Positions 53,433 through 61,189 of a DNA stretch of 64,000 nucleotides are shown piece by piece. Origin of the DNA: Pseudobacteroides cellulosolvens ATCC 35603 = DSM 2933 (lineage in GTDB: Bacteria > Bacillota > Clostridia > Acetivibrionales > DSM-2933); contig NZ_LGTC01000001.1 in the NCBI RefSeq assembly GCF_001262605.1, positions 868,001-932,000 of the forward strand. The letters are read 5' to 3'. The notes under the pieces were generated by a model. That model did not search any database. It had not been told where the DNA came from and saw only the letters and a list, made by a program, of their open reading frames with translations. Positions within the stretch are counted from its first letter, which is position 1; the number at the start of each line of letters is the position of its first letter. Position numbers and translations under genes: made by a program.

Positions 53433-54563
53433 ATGGGTAAGTATAAATCATTAAGAATAAAAGCATTGTTTATTGGGGTTTTGATTATTACTCAGTCTAT
53501 GATATACACTGGCTGTGACAAAAATAGGAATTTGGAAGTAGAAGCTTCATATACTCCTCAAGTTACAGCAGCAAAGGATATTCAGGTGAAAGTAGGGGAG
53601 AAAGATGAGTACGGTGGGACAGTAATTGCCATTGACAAATTTGACAATAATTTTAACATAGGGACTCTCACAAGTATATCAAAGGACGGAAGGCATTACT
53701 TGTTTCAACTTGATCCGTATGATTTTAAAACTCATGAACCCAGTGATAAGGCCAGACTTGTTATATGGGACAGTGTCGACAAAAAGGTTATTGCCAGCAT
53801 TGAAGGTAAAATAGCCGCCGCGTATATGAGAAATTCCGTGCTTGATATGGAAAACAAAAGAGTATACTACGGAGATATGAATAGTATTAATTATATTGAT
53901 TTTAATCAAAAAGAGAAAGTTGATATCCTTAGTAAATACAAAATCCAACCTGGCGATGAATTTATGGACAAGTCTGGAAATCTCCAATACAATGTAGGAT
54001 TTTTAGCCTTTGACAAGGGAACTTTATTTGTAAACATCAGAACTCAAAAAGATCCGGATAATACAGATTACAGCCTTTATCAGATTAAGGATGAAAAATG
54101 TAAAAAGATTAACATAGAAATTAAAGAAAAAATTAGCTTTATGGAAGTTCTCGGGGTTATTGAAGGAAGTAGATTGATGTGTCAAATAAATTCCAAATTT
54201 TACATAACCGATCTTGATGGGAATGTAATTGAAGAAAGACCGTTAATAGAAAATAAGGATTTTAAGGTATTGGGATCATCATATATGTATCCTTCATATG
54301 ACGGTAAAAAGCTGCTTTACAGTCTGGGTAAAACTCCAACGGATTTATATATGTATGACTTTGAAACCAAAGAATTTAAAGTGCTTTGCCCAAGCGGGTT
54401 AAATGATTTAGGGGTAAATATACCTTCTATTAGAGAAAAGTATGGTGATTGCGAAGGTTGTTTTTGGGCTGGAAACGATAGGGTTATTGCAAAAATTGGA
54501 TTGGGAGAAATTTTATTTGGCGGTATGAGAACAGTTATTGCAAAGGAGTATAAAATCGATTAA
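53433..54563 (+). CDS. Lipoprotein with a propeller-like domain
   Basis: The 376-residue product starts behind AGGGGTG and has a lipoprotein signal (ALFIGVLIITQSMIYTGCDK, lipobox YTGC). The mature part contains repeated strand pairs (LTSISKDGRHYLFQLDPYDF, SYMYPSYDGKKLLYSLGKTP, LYMYDFETKEFKVL), as in TolB/WD-type propellers. It is probably anchored to the outer membrane face as a binding protein. No operon partner. Confidence 0.75.
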   Translation: MGKYKSLRIKALFIGVLIITQSMIYTGCDKNRNLEVEASYTPQVTAAKDIQVKVGEKDEYGGTVIAIDKFDNNFNIGTLTSISKDGRHYLFQLDPYDFKTHEPSDKARLVIWDSVDKKVIASIEGKIAAAYMRNSVLDMENKRVYYGDMNSINYIDFNQKEKVDILSKYKIQPGDEFMDKSGNLQYNVGFLAFDKGTLFVNIRTQKDPDNTDYSLYQIKDEKCKKINIEIKEKISFMEVLGVIEGSRLMCQINSKFYITDLDGNVIEERPLIENKDFKVLGSSYMYPSYDGKKLLYSLGKTPTDLYMYDFETKEFKVLCPSGLNDLGVNIPSIREKYGDCEGCFWAGNDRVIAKIGLGEILFGGMRTVIAKEYKID

Positions 54564-54641
54564 AAGAAGTAGGTATATATAATTCGTTATTTATTGGAGG
54601 ATTTAGTAAATCTTGTTTATAACAAATAGAGAAATTTCCTG

Positions 54642-54674
54642 GTTATGAATACTCAGCAACAAAGTATTCATAAC
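54642..54674. promoter_or_regulatory. Perfect inverted repeat upstream of the LRR-SLH gene
   Basis: GTTATGAATACT and AGTATTCATAAC are exact 12-bp arms around a 9-nt loop, 45 bp before the next gene's start. It could be an operator, a terminator of the lipoprotein gene (no T-tract) or an mRNA leader hairpin. Confidence 0.5.
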
Positions 54675-54718
54675 TCTATACGTAGTGTATTCAGCTATTT
54701 AAATAGGGGGTACTGGAT

Positions 54719-56890
54719 ATGAAAAGGTTAATTTCATTTATTTTGTTTATGGCAATTATTTCTTCGTTTTATCCTTGTAAAGCACTTGCACCCGATTCTG
54801 ATTTCATATTCGATGAATCAACAAAAACAATAACCGATTATAAAGGATCTGGCGGAGATATAATAATACCAAGCAAAATTAACGGTATATGTGTAGAAAA
54901 CATTGGTGATGAAGTCTTCTATGGTTGCAAAGGGCTAACAGGTATAACAATACCTTATGGTATAAAAAGTATTGGAAGTTCTGCATTCTGTTACTGTGAT
55001 GGATTAACAGGTATAACCATACCGGACAGTGTAACAAGTATTGGGGACAAGGCATTTTATGACTGCTATAGATTAACAGGTATAACTATATCAAGTAGTA
55101 TAACAAGTATTGGAAGTTATACGTTCTATGACTGCCAAGGTTTAACTTATATAACAATACCGGACGGCGTTACAAGTATTGGTGAAGGTGCATTTTACGG
55201 CTGCTATGGATTAAAGGAAATAACTATACCAAGCAGTGTAACAAGTATTGGGGATGAGGCATTCTATTACTGCCATGGGTTAACAAGTATAACAATACCA
55301 GATAGCGTAACAAACATTGGGAATTCTGCATTCTATTACTGCTATGGATTAACAAGTATAGCAATACCAAACAGTGTAAAAAGTATTGGAGAAGAAGCGT
55401 TCTTTTGGTGTACAGGTTTAAAAAATATAACTCTGTCAGACAATGTAACAAGTATAAATAAGGGAACATTCAAGTGCACTGGATTAACAGATATAACAAT
55501 ACCAAGCAGTGTAACAAGCATTGAGGATACTGCATTTATGTATTCCAGTTTAACAGACATAACAATACCAAACAGCGTGACAAGTATTGGGAATAAGGTG
55601 TTCAGAGAATGCCCCAATTTAAAAAGTATAACATTGCCAGGAGGTATAACAAGTATTGGTAACGAAGTGTTTTTCCAGTGTGTCGGACTAACAGATATAA
55701 CAATACCAAGCAGTGTAACAAGTATTGGGAACGCTGCATTTAATTATTGTACCAGTTTAAAAAGCATAACAATACCCAAAAGTGTTTCAAATATTGGAAA
55801 TGAAGCTTTTAGAAACTGTTATACACTTCAAAATGCTTACTTTAATGGAAATGCTCCGAGCATGGGAACTAATGCATTTGATGATGCAGATTCCCAATTT
55901 ACCATACATTACTTAAATAGTGCTCCCGGGTTTACAGCACCTACATGGATGGGATATAAATCTGAGCCTTATGATGTACCGACTTCATCGCCATTAACAG
56001 TAAATCCTCCGGAACAAACACCGGCAGCAATAGTAACAGCGACATTAACAGCAACACCAACGGCAACACCAACACCAACACAAACAGAAACACAAACAGC
56101 AACACCAATGGCAACACCAACACCAAATCAAACAGACAAAAATTCAAGTGTTTCAAATAATGTATCATTACAATCAAATTCAACAACAACACAAAATACA
56201 TATGCAGCAACGGCAACTGCAACAGCGACAGTAACACCAACCCCTGTACAAACTCCAGCATCTACTGCTATAACCCAAACTCCAACACTCCAAACTCCAA
56301 CACCCAAAATTACAGAAATACCAACTCCTTTATTACCCAAAGCAATAGTTTTTAGAGATATAGAAGGACATTGGTCAGAGGAATACATAATAGAGATACA
56401 TAGAAAAGGATTGGTAAACGGATACCCGGATAATACCTTTAATCCTGACGGTAACACAACCCGTGAGGAAATAGCCAAAATAATTGTTCTATATATGGGG
56501 TATAAACTTGATGATAAAATTCAGTTGAATTTTTCAGATACTGATAAGATTTCAAATTGGTCTAAAAAATATGTAAGTACAGCAGTCCGCGAAAAAATTA
56601 TAAACGGCTATAAAGATAATACATTTAAAGGTTCCAGGGAAATAACAAGGGCTGAATTGGCAGTAATACTTATAGAAGCTTTAAAAGAAGACATAGATAA
56701 GGGCAGGGAAGAAAAAAAATTTACAGACGAGAAAGACATACCGACATGGGCATTTACAAGTATGAAAAAAGCGGCTCAAAAAGGGATACTTAACGGATAT
56801 GGCGATGGAACTTTAAGACCGAAGCAAAATATAACCAGAGCCGAAGTATGTTCTGTATTACATAATATTTTGGCGAAGGTTAAAAATTAA
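54719..56890 (+). CDS. BspA-type leucine-rich-repeat surface protein with SLH anchor
   Basis: The 723-residue protein has a signal peptide (1-24). About fifteen LRR units of 23 residues (consensus AF..C.GLT.ITIP.SVTSIG) cover 50-400, then a Thr/Pro/Ala linker and three SLH domains (FRDIEGHWSEEYIIEIHRKG, FSDTDKISNWSKKYVS, FTDEKDIPTWAFTSMKKAAQ). BspA-type LRRs mediate adhesion to proteins or cells. The LRR DNA is itself a tandem repeat of about 69 bp, so repeat number may vary. It is convergent, 54 bp apart, with the second A-B-C operon, as the malectin-SLH gene is with the first. Confidence 0.9.
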   Translation: MKRLISFILFMAIISSFYPCKALAPDSDFIFDESTKTITDYKGSGGDIIIPSKINGICVENIGDEVFYGCKGLTGITIPYGIKSIGSSAFCYCDGLTGITIPDSVTSIGDKAFYDCYRLTGITISSSITSIGSYTFYDCQGLTYITIPDGVTSIGEGAFYGCYGLKEITIPSSVTSIGDEAFYYCHGLTSITIPDSVTNIGNSAFYYCYGLTSIAIPNSVKSIGEEAFFWCTGLKNITLSDNVTSINKGTFKCTGLTDITIPSSVTSIEDTAFMYSSLTDITIPNSVTSIGNKVFRECPNLKSITLPGGITSIGNEVFFQCVGLTDITIPSSVTSIGNAAFNYCTSLKSITIPKSVSNIGNEAFRNCYTLQNAYFNGNAPSMGTNAFDDADSQFTIHYLNSAPGFTAPTWMGYKSEPYDVPTSSPLTVNPPEQTPAAIVTATLTATPTATPTPTQTETQTATPMATPTPNQTDKNSSVSNNVSLQSNSTTTQNTYAATATATATVTPTPVQTPASTAITQTPTLQTPTPKITEIPTPLLPKAIVFRDIEGHWSEEYIIEIHRKGLVNGYPDNTFNPDGNTTREEIAKIIVLYMGYKLDDKIQLNFSDTDKISNWSKKYVSTAVREKIINGYKDNTFKGSREITRAELAVILIEALKEDIDKGREEKKFTDEKDIPTWAFTSMKKAAQKGILNGYGDGTLRPKQNITRAEVCSVLHNILAKVKN

Positions 56891-56944
56891 ACCAATACCA
56901 TTTATAGCCACTAATTTGTTGTATAAGAATGGCTTGCCAATAGC

Positions 56945-58501
56945 TTATGAAAATGTAAGGTCACTTATGTAAATATCTCCGGTTCCTCCTTCATCATGCC
57001 GTGAAAATTCATTTGTGATTATAAAGTGGATTTCTTCCAAGTTTAAAACATCTTTAATATCAATACGAGGACTAAAACTATTAAAATCCAATATTTTTTG
57101 TCCCCATTCTTTTTTACCGTCATATTTTAGTTTATCGTTACTTCCGGGCTTTGTTTTTATATCATTAAATACGTAGTAAGCTTTTTCTTTTCCATTTTTA
57201 AAGATAAACAATATATGCATAGTATTAGCTGTGTTATTAATATTTCTTTTAAGCCGAAAAGATATTTGGTTATTTTTTAATAAAACATTATTTATATTGA
57301 TATAGTTTTCTTTCAGATTGTAAATAAATATGCTGGAACCCTTATTTGTTAGGTCATAATGCAGCTTTACAGCTTTTTTTGAATTATTGTCATATTCTGT
57401 TGTTACATTATCCGTATTATAATCCCATTTGAAGACATCTTTATTTGTACTATTAAAGAGTATAAGTGAGGATGGCTTTTTAATAACTCTTGTTGGTACG
57501 GGAGTATTGGTGGACATAATGCCGGAAACAGGACTTGCAGGCACAGTTACTGTTGGTATGCGTGAATAAGTGTATATTTTGGTAGGAGTAGGATCTATAG
57601 TAGAAATAGTGGCTGAAATACCAGTATTTTTATAAGGAGTATGAATCGGTTCCTGAGTTGGTGCTGAGGAAGTATAAGTAAAAGCAGAATTTGAATTTTT
57701 GTTAATGCTATTAACAGGGTAAATATACTTAAATATTATAATTACGGATATTATAAAAGCTAGGGCAGAGCCAAATTGGAATACGTAGTTTTTTTTAACT
57801 TTCTTATTAACAGATTTTGATTTTTCTTTTTTAATATCACTTTGGAGATTTTGATGCTTAATTTCATCCCCAACTTTTAAGTTATTATTTAAAGGGGTTA
57901 CATCATTGTTATTGGTTTTAACATTTTTAAATATACCAATTTCACATAGCACCTGTCTGATAGTTGAGACAGGAATTAACTTTAAATTGCTTTTAATAAG
58001 CAGCTCATCAAATTGCGGTTCTTCATTTCTTATCTGTGATAATTCTTGAAGGTTTTGGCTTGGAAAAAAAACAACGTCAAATTTTTCGTTGATAGCTGCT
58101 GTGATTTTTTGTTTAATGGAGCTTATTGCGATTACATTACCATATATATCAATTTCTCCTGTAGCAGATATTTTGTCCCATGAAGGAGTATCGCACTGGA
58201 TATATCCATTGTCAATTATAGATAAGACAAAAGATATGGCATAAGGTAAAGCGGCACTACTGCCGCATACTTGCTGCTCAAAAGGTTTTGGAGAAATAGT
58301 AATATACTTTTTCTGTTGATACTTAAGCTCTCCTGAGAATATTTCCATATATGCAGCATTTATAGCTCGTTCAATGGATTGTTTAATATTATTTTGTTTT
58401 TGAATAAAGTATATATGGATAGGTGAACCTGAATCATATTCTATAAAATCTATCTTAACAATTTCTGCTGTTGCATTATCAAAAAGTGCATAAACATTCA
58501 T
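56945..58501 (-). CDS. Membrane protein: Lon-like serine/lysine protease domain, one TM, linker, extracellular CBM-like domain (gene C2)
   Basis: The 518-residue protein is the paralogue of gene C1. The Lon-like part (1-190) keeps candidate Ser82 in QVCGSSAALPYAISFVL, SATGEIDIYGN and candidate Lys130 in IAISSIKQKITAAIN, with the same 48-residue Ser-Lys distance as C1. A membrane helix (about 239-259: YVFQFGSALAFIISVIIIFK), a Ser/Thr/Pro linker and a C-terminal beta-sandwich of about 180 residues follow. That domain ends GGTGDIYISDLTFS, as in CBM-type jelly rolls. The end domains of C1 and C2 differ, as if each senses another ligand. The ATG follows GAGGC. Confidence 0.75.
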   Translation of the reverse strand: MNVYALFDNATAEIVKIDFIEYDSGSPIHIYFIQKQNNIKQSIERAINAAYMEIFSGELKYQQKKYITISPKPFEQQVCGSSAALPYAISFVLSIIDNGYIQCDTPSWDKISATGEIDIYGNVIAISSIKQKITAAINEKFDVVFFPSQNLQELSQIRNEEPQFDELLIKSNLKLIPVSTIRQVLCEIGIFKNVKTNNNDVTPLNNNLKVGDEIKHQNLQSDIKKEKSKSVNKKVKKNYVFQFGSALAFIISVIIIFKYIYPVNSINKNSNSAFTYTSSAPTQEPIHTPYKNTGISATISTIDPTPTKIYTYSRIPTVTVPASPVSGIMSTNTPVPTRVIKKPSSLILFNSTNKDVFKWDYNTDNVTTEYDNNSKKAVKLHYDLTNKGSSIFIYNLKENYININNVLLKNNQISFRLKRNINNTANTMHILFIFKNGKEKAYYVFNDIKTKPGSNDKLKYDGKKEWGQKILDFNSFSPRIDIKDVLNLEEIHFIITNEFSRHDEGGTGDIYISDLTFS

Positions 58502-58581
58502 AATTTTGCCTCATTATTTTGTATTAAAGTGATTAATTTTTTCATTTGTATCACAAAATAAAGTTATAGTCGCTATATTCG

Positions 58582-58618
58582 CTGGTTATTTTGCTTTGCA
58601 AAATGTAAGATTAACAGC
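58582..58618 (+). repeat. Intergenic repeat, copy 3 of 3
   Basis: GCTGGTTATTTTGC followed by TTTGCAAAATGTAAGATTAACA is close to the copy at 47418. Here it lies between genes B2 and C2 of a minus-strand operon, so it is read as its complement in that mRNA. Confidence 0.45.
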
Positions 58619-58627
58619 ACATTTTAG

Positions 58628-59131
58628 TTAATTATTGACAATATCAATAATTAACTCTTTTAAAACAATATCCGAACTGACACTAAAGCAAAATTCATTT
58701 AATCCATCAATATCTTCCTCTCCAATTGGTATTGTTTTACCATTTTTTATATGGCTCACCCTTAGTTTTCCTTTACTGTCAATTAGAACATTGATGACAA
58801 GTAAATTTATACATGGATCACTTGCGTATTGTAACAACTTGGCTATATATTTACCTTTTGAAGAAGTCAGTTCAAAATCTTTATTATTGTGACTATCAGC
58901 AGCAGCATATTCAAAAGTATCGATATCGGAATCTTTCCATATCTCCTTTATAACATTGGACGATAGTGCTCTTGTGCTGATATAATCATCAAAGTAGTTG
59001 TATTGGTTAAGACACTTATCGCAGAAAGCAAAATGTTTATTCAAACTCAATAATTGCTCGTTATCAAGTTCCATTCTGAAATACTTGTAAATAGTGTCCT
59101 TGTCAGGACACTTTAAATTTAAATTTTCCAT
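58628..59131 (-). CDS. Zinc-finger anti-sigma-like protein (gene B2)
   Basis: The ATG at 59131 behind TGGAGAT is preferred; an in-frame ATG at 59155 would overlap the preceding gene. The 167-residue protein has CPDKDTIYKYFRMELDNEQL followed by NKHFAFCDKCLNQYNYFDDY, the zf-HC2-like H-x3-C-x2-C. A beta-rich C-terminal half follows (GKYIAKLLQYASDPC, KGKLRVSHIKNGKTIPIGEE). It has no membrane segment. It is the middle gene of the second A-B-C operon; role inferred as for B1. Confidence 0.7.
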   Translation of the reverse strand: MENLNLKCPDKDTIYKYFRMELDNEQLLSLNKHFAFCDKCLNQYNYFDDYISTRALSSNVIKEIWKDSDIDTFEYAAADSHNNKDFELTSSKGKYIAKLLQYASDPCINLLVINVLIDSKGKLRVSHIKNGKTIPIGEEDIDGLNEFCFSVSSDIVLKELIIDIVNN

Positions 59132-59144
59132 AATTTTATCTCCA

Positions 59145-59963
59145 TTAAACTTCAAAATAATTATTTTTATCTTTAAGAAAAGCTAAAGTCTTGTTAATAA
59201 TTCTTTCTTTTACTCTTTTGCACCACATAACAATAATTTGAGGTTTATTTTTCTGATCTATGGAGAAATAGTTTTCGAGCAATGTAGAACCTGTCCGAGT
59301 ACTTAAAATCTTTTCTACAATTTTGGTAAAATCCTCATTGTAATTGCCATATTTATAAACTAAGTCATTAAGCTCACTATCTAAGTCATCCCTTACCGTT
59401 TCAAACAGGTATGCTACATATAGCAGAGGAATTTCTGTCTCATATGAATAATTATCTATAAATAAATCAAGCAATATGTCAAGATTTTTTGAAAGCAATT
59501 CATTTGCTATTTTGGCTGGTGGATAGTCCTCCAGTAAATTTTTAAAACAGTAACAAATTACCCTGTGCGGATATCCGCCTTCTGCGGCTAATATTTTTAA
59601 AGAAGTTAAAACTGAATTACTTATTATAGAAATTTGCTCCGAATAATACTTTTTAAAATGATTCTTTTCTGCTATATAAAAATATTTATAATTATCAATA
59701 AATTCAATATATAAATTATTGAAAATATTTATATTACTCTTAAAATAATCCAATAGAAAAATATGAGTTTGGTAATAAATCCATTTATCTAAATCTTTTG
59801 ACATATGGTCAGGAACATGAAATCTATAACGTTTAAATTCTTTTAAGGCAATTTCCAAGTCCTGCAAATATCTGAATGTTCTTATACGAATGTAGCCAAT
59901 ACATGATGTTTCATACTCAGGGTAATCCATTATGGTAACATAAGCTTTTGAATTGTTTGGCAT
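59145..59963 (-). CDS. Unrecognised protein, first gene of the second A-B-C operon (gene A2)
   Basis: The ATG at 59963 lies five bases after GGAGGT, giving 272 residues. It aligns with A1 in YPEYETSCIGYIR, in GYPHRVICYCFKNLLEDYPP and in IDNYSYETEIP, and in the C-terminal basic segment (WCKRVKERIINKTLAFLKD; A1 has KWNERAKNRIINVFDSKLK). The rest is helical and variable. Position ahead of a zinc-finger gene suggests a divergent sigma-like or DNA/RNA-binding partner, but no known HTH is visible. Confidence 0.7.
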   Translation of the reverse strand: MPNNSKAYVTIMDYPEYETSCIGYIRIRTFRYLQDLEIALKEFKRYRFHVPDHMSKDLDKWIYYQTHIFLLDYFKSNINIFNNLYIEFIDNYKYFYIAEKNHFKKYYSEQISIISNSVLTSLKILAAEGGYPHRVICYCFKNLLEDYPPAKIANELLSKNLDILLDLFIDNYSYETEIPLLYVAYLFETVRDDLDSELNDLVYKYGNYNEDFTKIVEKILSTRTGSTLLENYFSIDQKNKPQIIVMWCKRVKERIINKTLAFLKDKNNYFEV

Positions 59964-60076
59964 GATTACCTCCAAATGGTTTAATAATCATTATATATCA
60001 TATTGTAAAAACAATAACAATATATTTTTAAAGATTTTTTTACTGTTAGTGATTTTAAAATTGGATGCATAATGAA

Positions 60077-60109
60077 ATTGTCAGATGAGTACCGGCCGGT
60101 GTGAATTAT
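60077..60109 (+). promoter_or_regulatory. Duplicated upstream element, copy 1 (ATTGTCAGATGAGT...CCGG...TGAATTA)
   Basis: ATTGTCAGATGAGT, five variable bases, CCGG and TGAATTA stand 50 bp before the first secreted-protein gene. The same element lies 55 bp before the next gene. Conservation at a fixed distance from two co-oriented genes argues for a regulatory or promoter function. Confidence 0.55.
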
Positions 60110-60157
60110 ATGAATTTAAACAACAAAAAAAGATTGATTTTAAAGGAGGATAAGATT

Positions 60158-61102
60158 ATGAAAAGATTTATCGTATTTTTAGTAATGTTAAGCTTTATTA
60201 TTGCAAGTTCAATCCAATCTTTCGCTTTACCCCTTGGTCAGTATTCTATAGATGGGCCGGATATTATATACTACAATGGTAAAATGTATATTGCCTGGGC
60301 GGGTACAGACAACCCAAAGTACCCGCATTATGTTAATTTCATGTCTTCAACGAATGGCGGTAAAACATTTGGTTTGCATGGGGTGCTTCCTTGGGCAGAA
60401 ACCCGCAGTAAACCTTCGTTAGCACAAGCAAATGGTAAATTTTTTATAGCTTATACAGAACTGGATGGTGCTATTAGCATAACCTGGAATGACGATACTT
60501 ACATGAATTTTTCGTATAAATACACAATACCAGATGAATATGCACTCCAGGGTACATCACCGTCTATTGCCAGTTCAGGAAATACACTTTTTTTAGCCTG
60601 GACAGGCACAGATAAGAGACTGAATACATTATCCATGGATGTAAGCCAATGCAATAAAAGAATATTCTCAGTGTACTCAAAAACCACTCTTTATGAATAC
60701 AGCAATTATGGACCTAGCATAAGTTTTGGAGCTGCTACACTTTGTCTGGCCTGGACAGACTATAACAAAAGAATTAATGTTATGACCAAAAACGTAAATT
60801 ACTCCACATGGACAAATAAGAATGTACTAAATGAATATGCAAAAAGATCTCCAACTTGTAAATTCAAATATCGCTTAATTTCATCCGGGAATTTTCAATT
60901 ATGCTGGACAGGTACGGATAATTGTTTAAATTCTGTAGTTTCTTTAGATGGTTTATCATATACAGGAAAAAAGACATCTGATCAAACGAGCTATTATGCA
61001 CCTTCAGTGTGGCCTTTGATTTACTCCAACAACAGTAATTATTCTGCATATTATGTTTGGACAGGTACAGACAGTCAACTCAACTTTTCCAGCACATTTT
61101 AA
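60158..61102 (+). CDS. Secreted protein with W-T-G-T-D repeats (lectin/propeller-like)
   Basis: The ATG at 60158 with AAAGGAGGA is chosen; an in-frame GTG at 60101 overlaps the upstream element. The 314-residue protein has a signal peptide (MKRFIVFLVMLSFIIASSIQ, then SFA). It then has about five blades marked by AWAGTDNPKY, AWTGTDKRLNTLS, AWTDYNKRINVM, CWTGTDNCLNSVV and VWTGTDSQLNFSS. The spacing of about 48-60 residues fits a beta-propeller, sialidase- or lectin-like. There is no SLH or dockerin, so it is released or bound by other means. Confidence 0.8.
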   Translation: MKRFIVFLVMLSFIIASSIQSFALPLGQYSIDGPDIIYYNGKMYIAWAGTDNPKYPHYVNFMSSTNGGKTFGLHGVLPWAETRSKPSLAQANGKFFIAYTELDGAISITWNDDTYMNFSYKYTIPDEYALQGTSPSIASSGNTLFLAWTGTDKRLNTLSMDVSQCNKRIFSVYSKTTLYEYSNYGPSISFGAATLCLAWTDYNKRINVMTKNVNYSTWTNKNVLNEYAKRSPTCKFKYRLISSGNFQLCWTGTDNCLNSVVSLDGLSYTGKKTSDQTSYYAPSVWPLIYSNNSNYSAYYVWTGTDSQLNFSSTF

Positions 61103-61103
61103 T

Positions 61104-61135
61104 TATTGTCAGATGAGTGTCGACCGGGATGAATT
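61104..61135 (+). promoter_or_regulatory. Duplicated upstream element, copy 2
   Basis: ATTGTCAGATGAGT, then CGACCGG and TGAATTA, immediately after the stop of the previous gene. It matches the element at 60077-60109 apart from the central bases. Confidence 0.55.
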
Positions 61136-61189
61136 ACCTTACATTCATATATCAAGATTAATTTAAAAAACAAAATGGGAGGTTATTTT

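Noticed and set aside
54900..55860. CRISPR-like regular repeats
   Set aside because: The period of 69 bp encodes in-frame leucine-rich repeats of 23 residues. Units vary at codon third positions, and there are no unique spacers or cas genes.
59145..59963. Gene A2 as a clear ECF sigma factor
   Set aside because: I cannot find region 2 or region 4 signatures. The idea rests only on the adjacent zinc-finger gene, so it stays a hypothesis.
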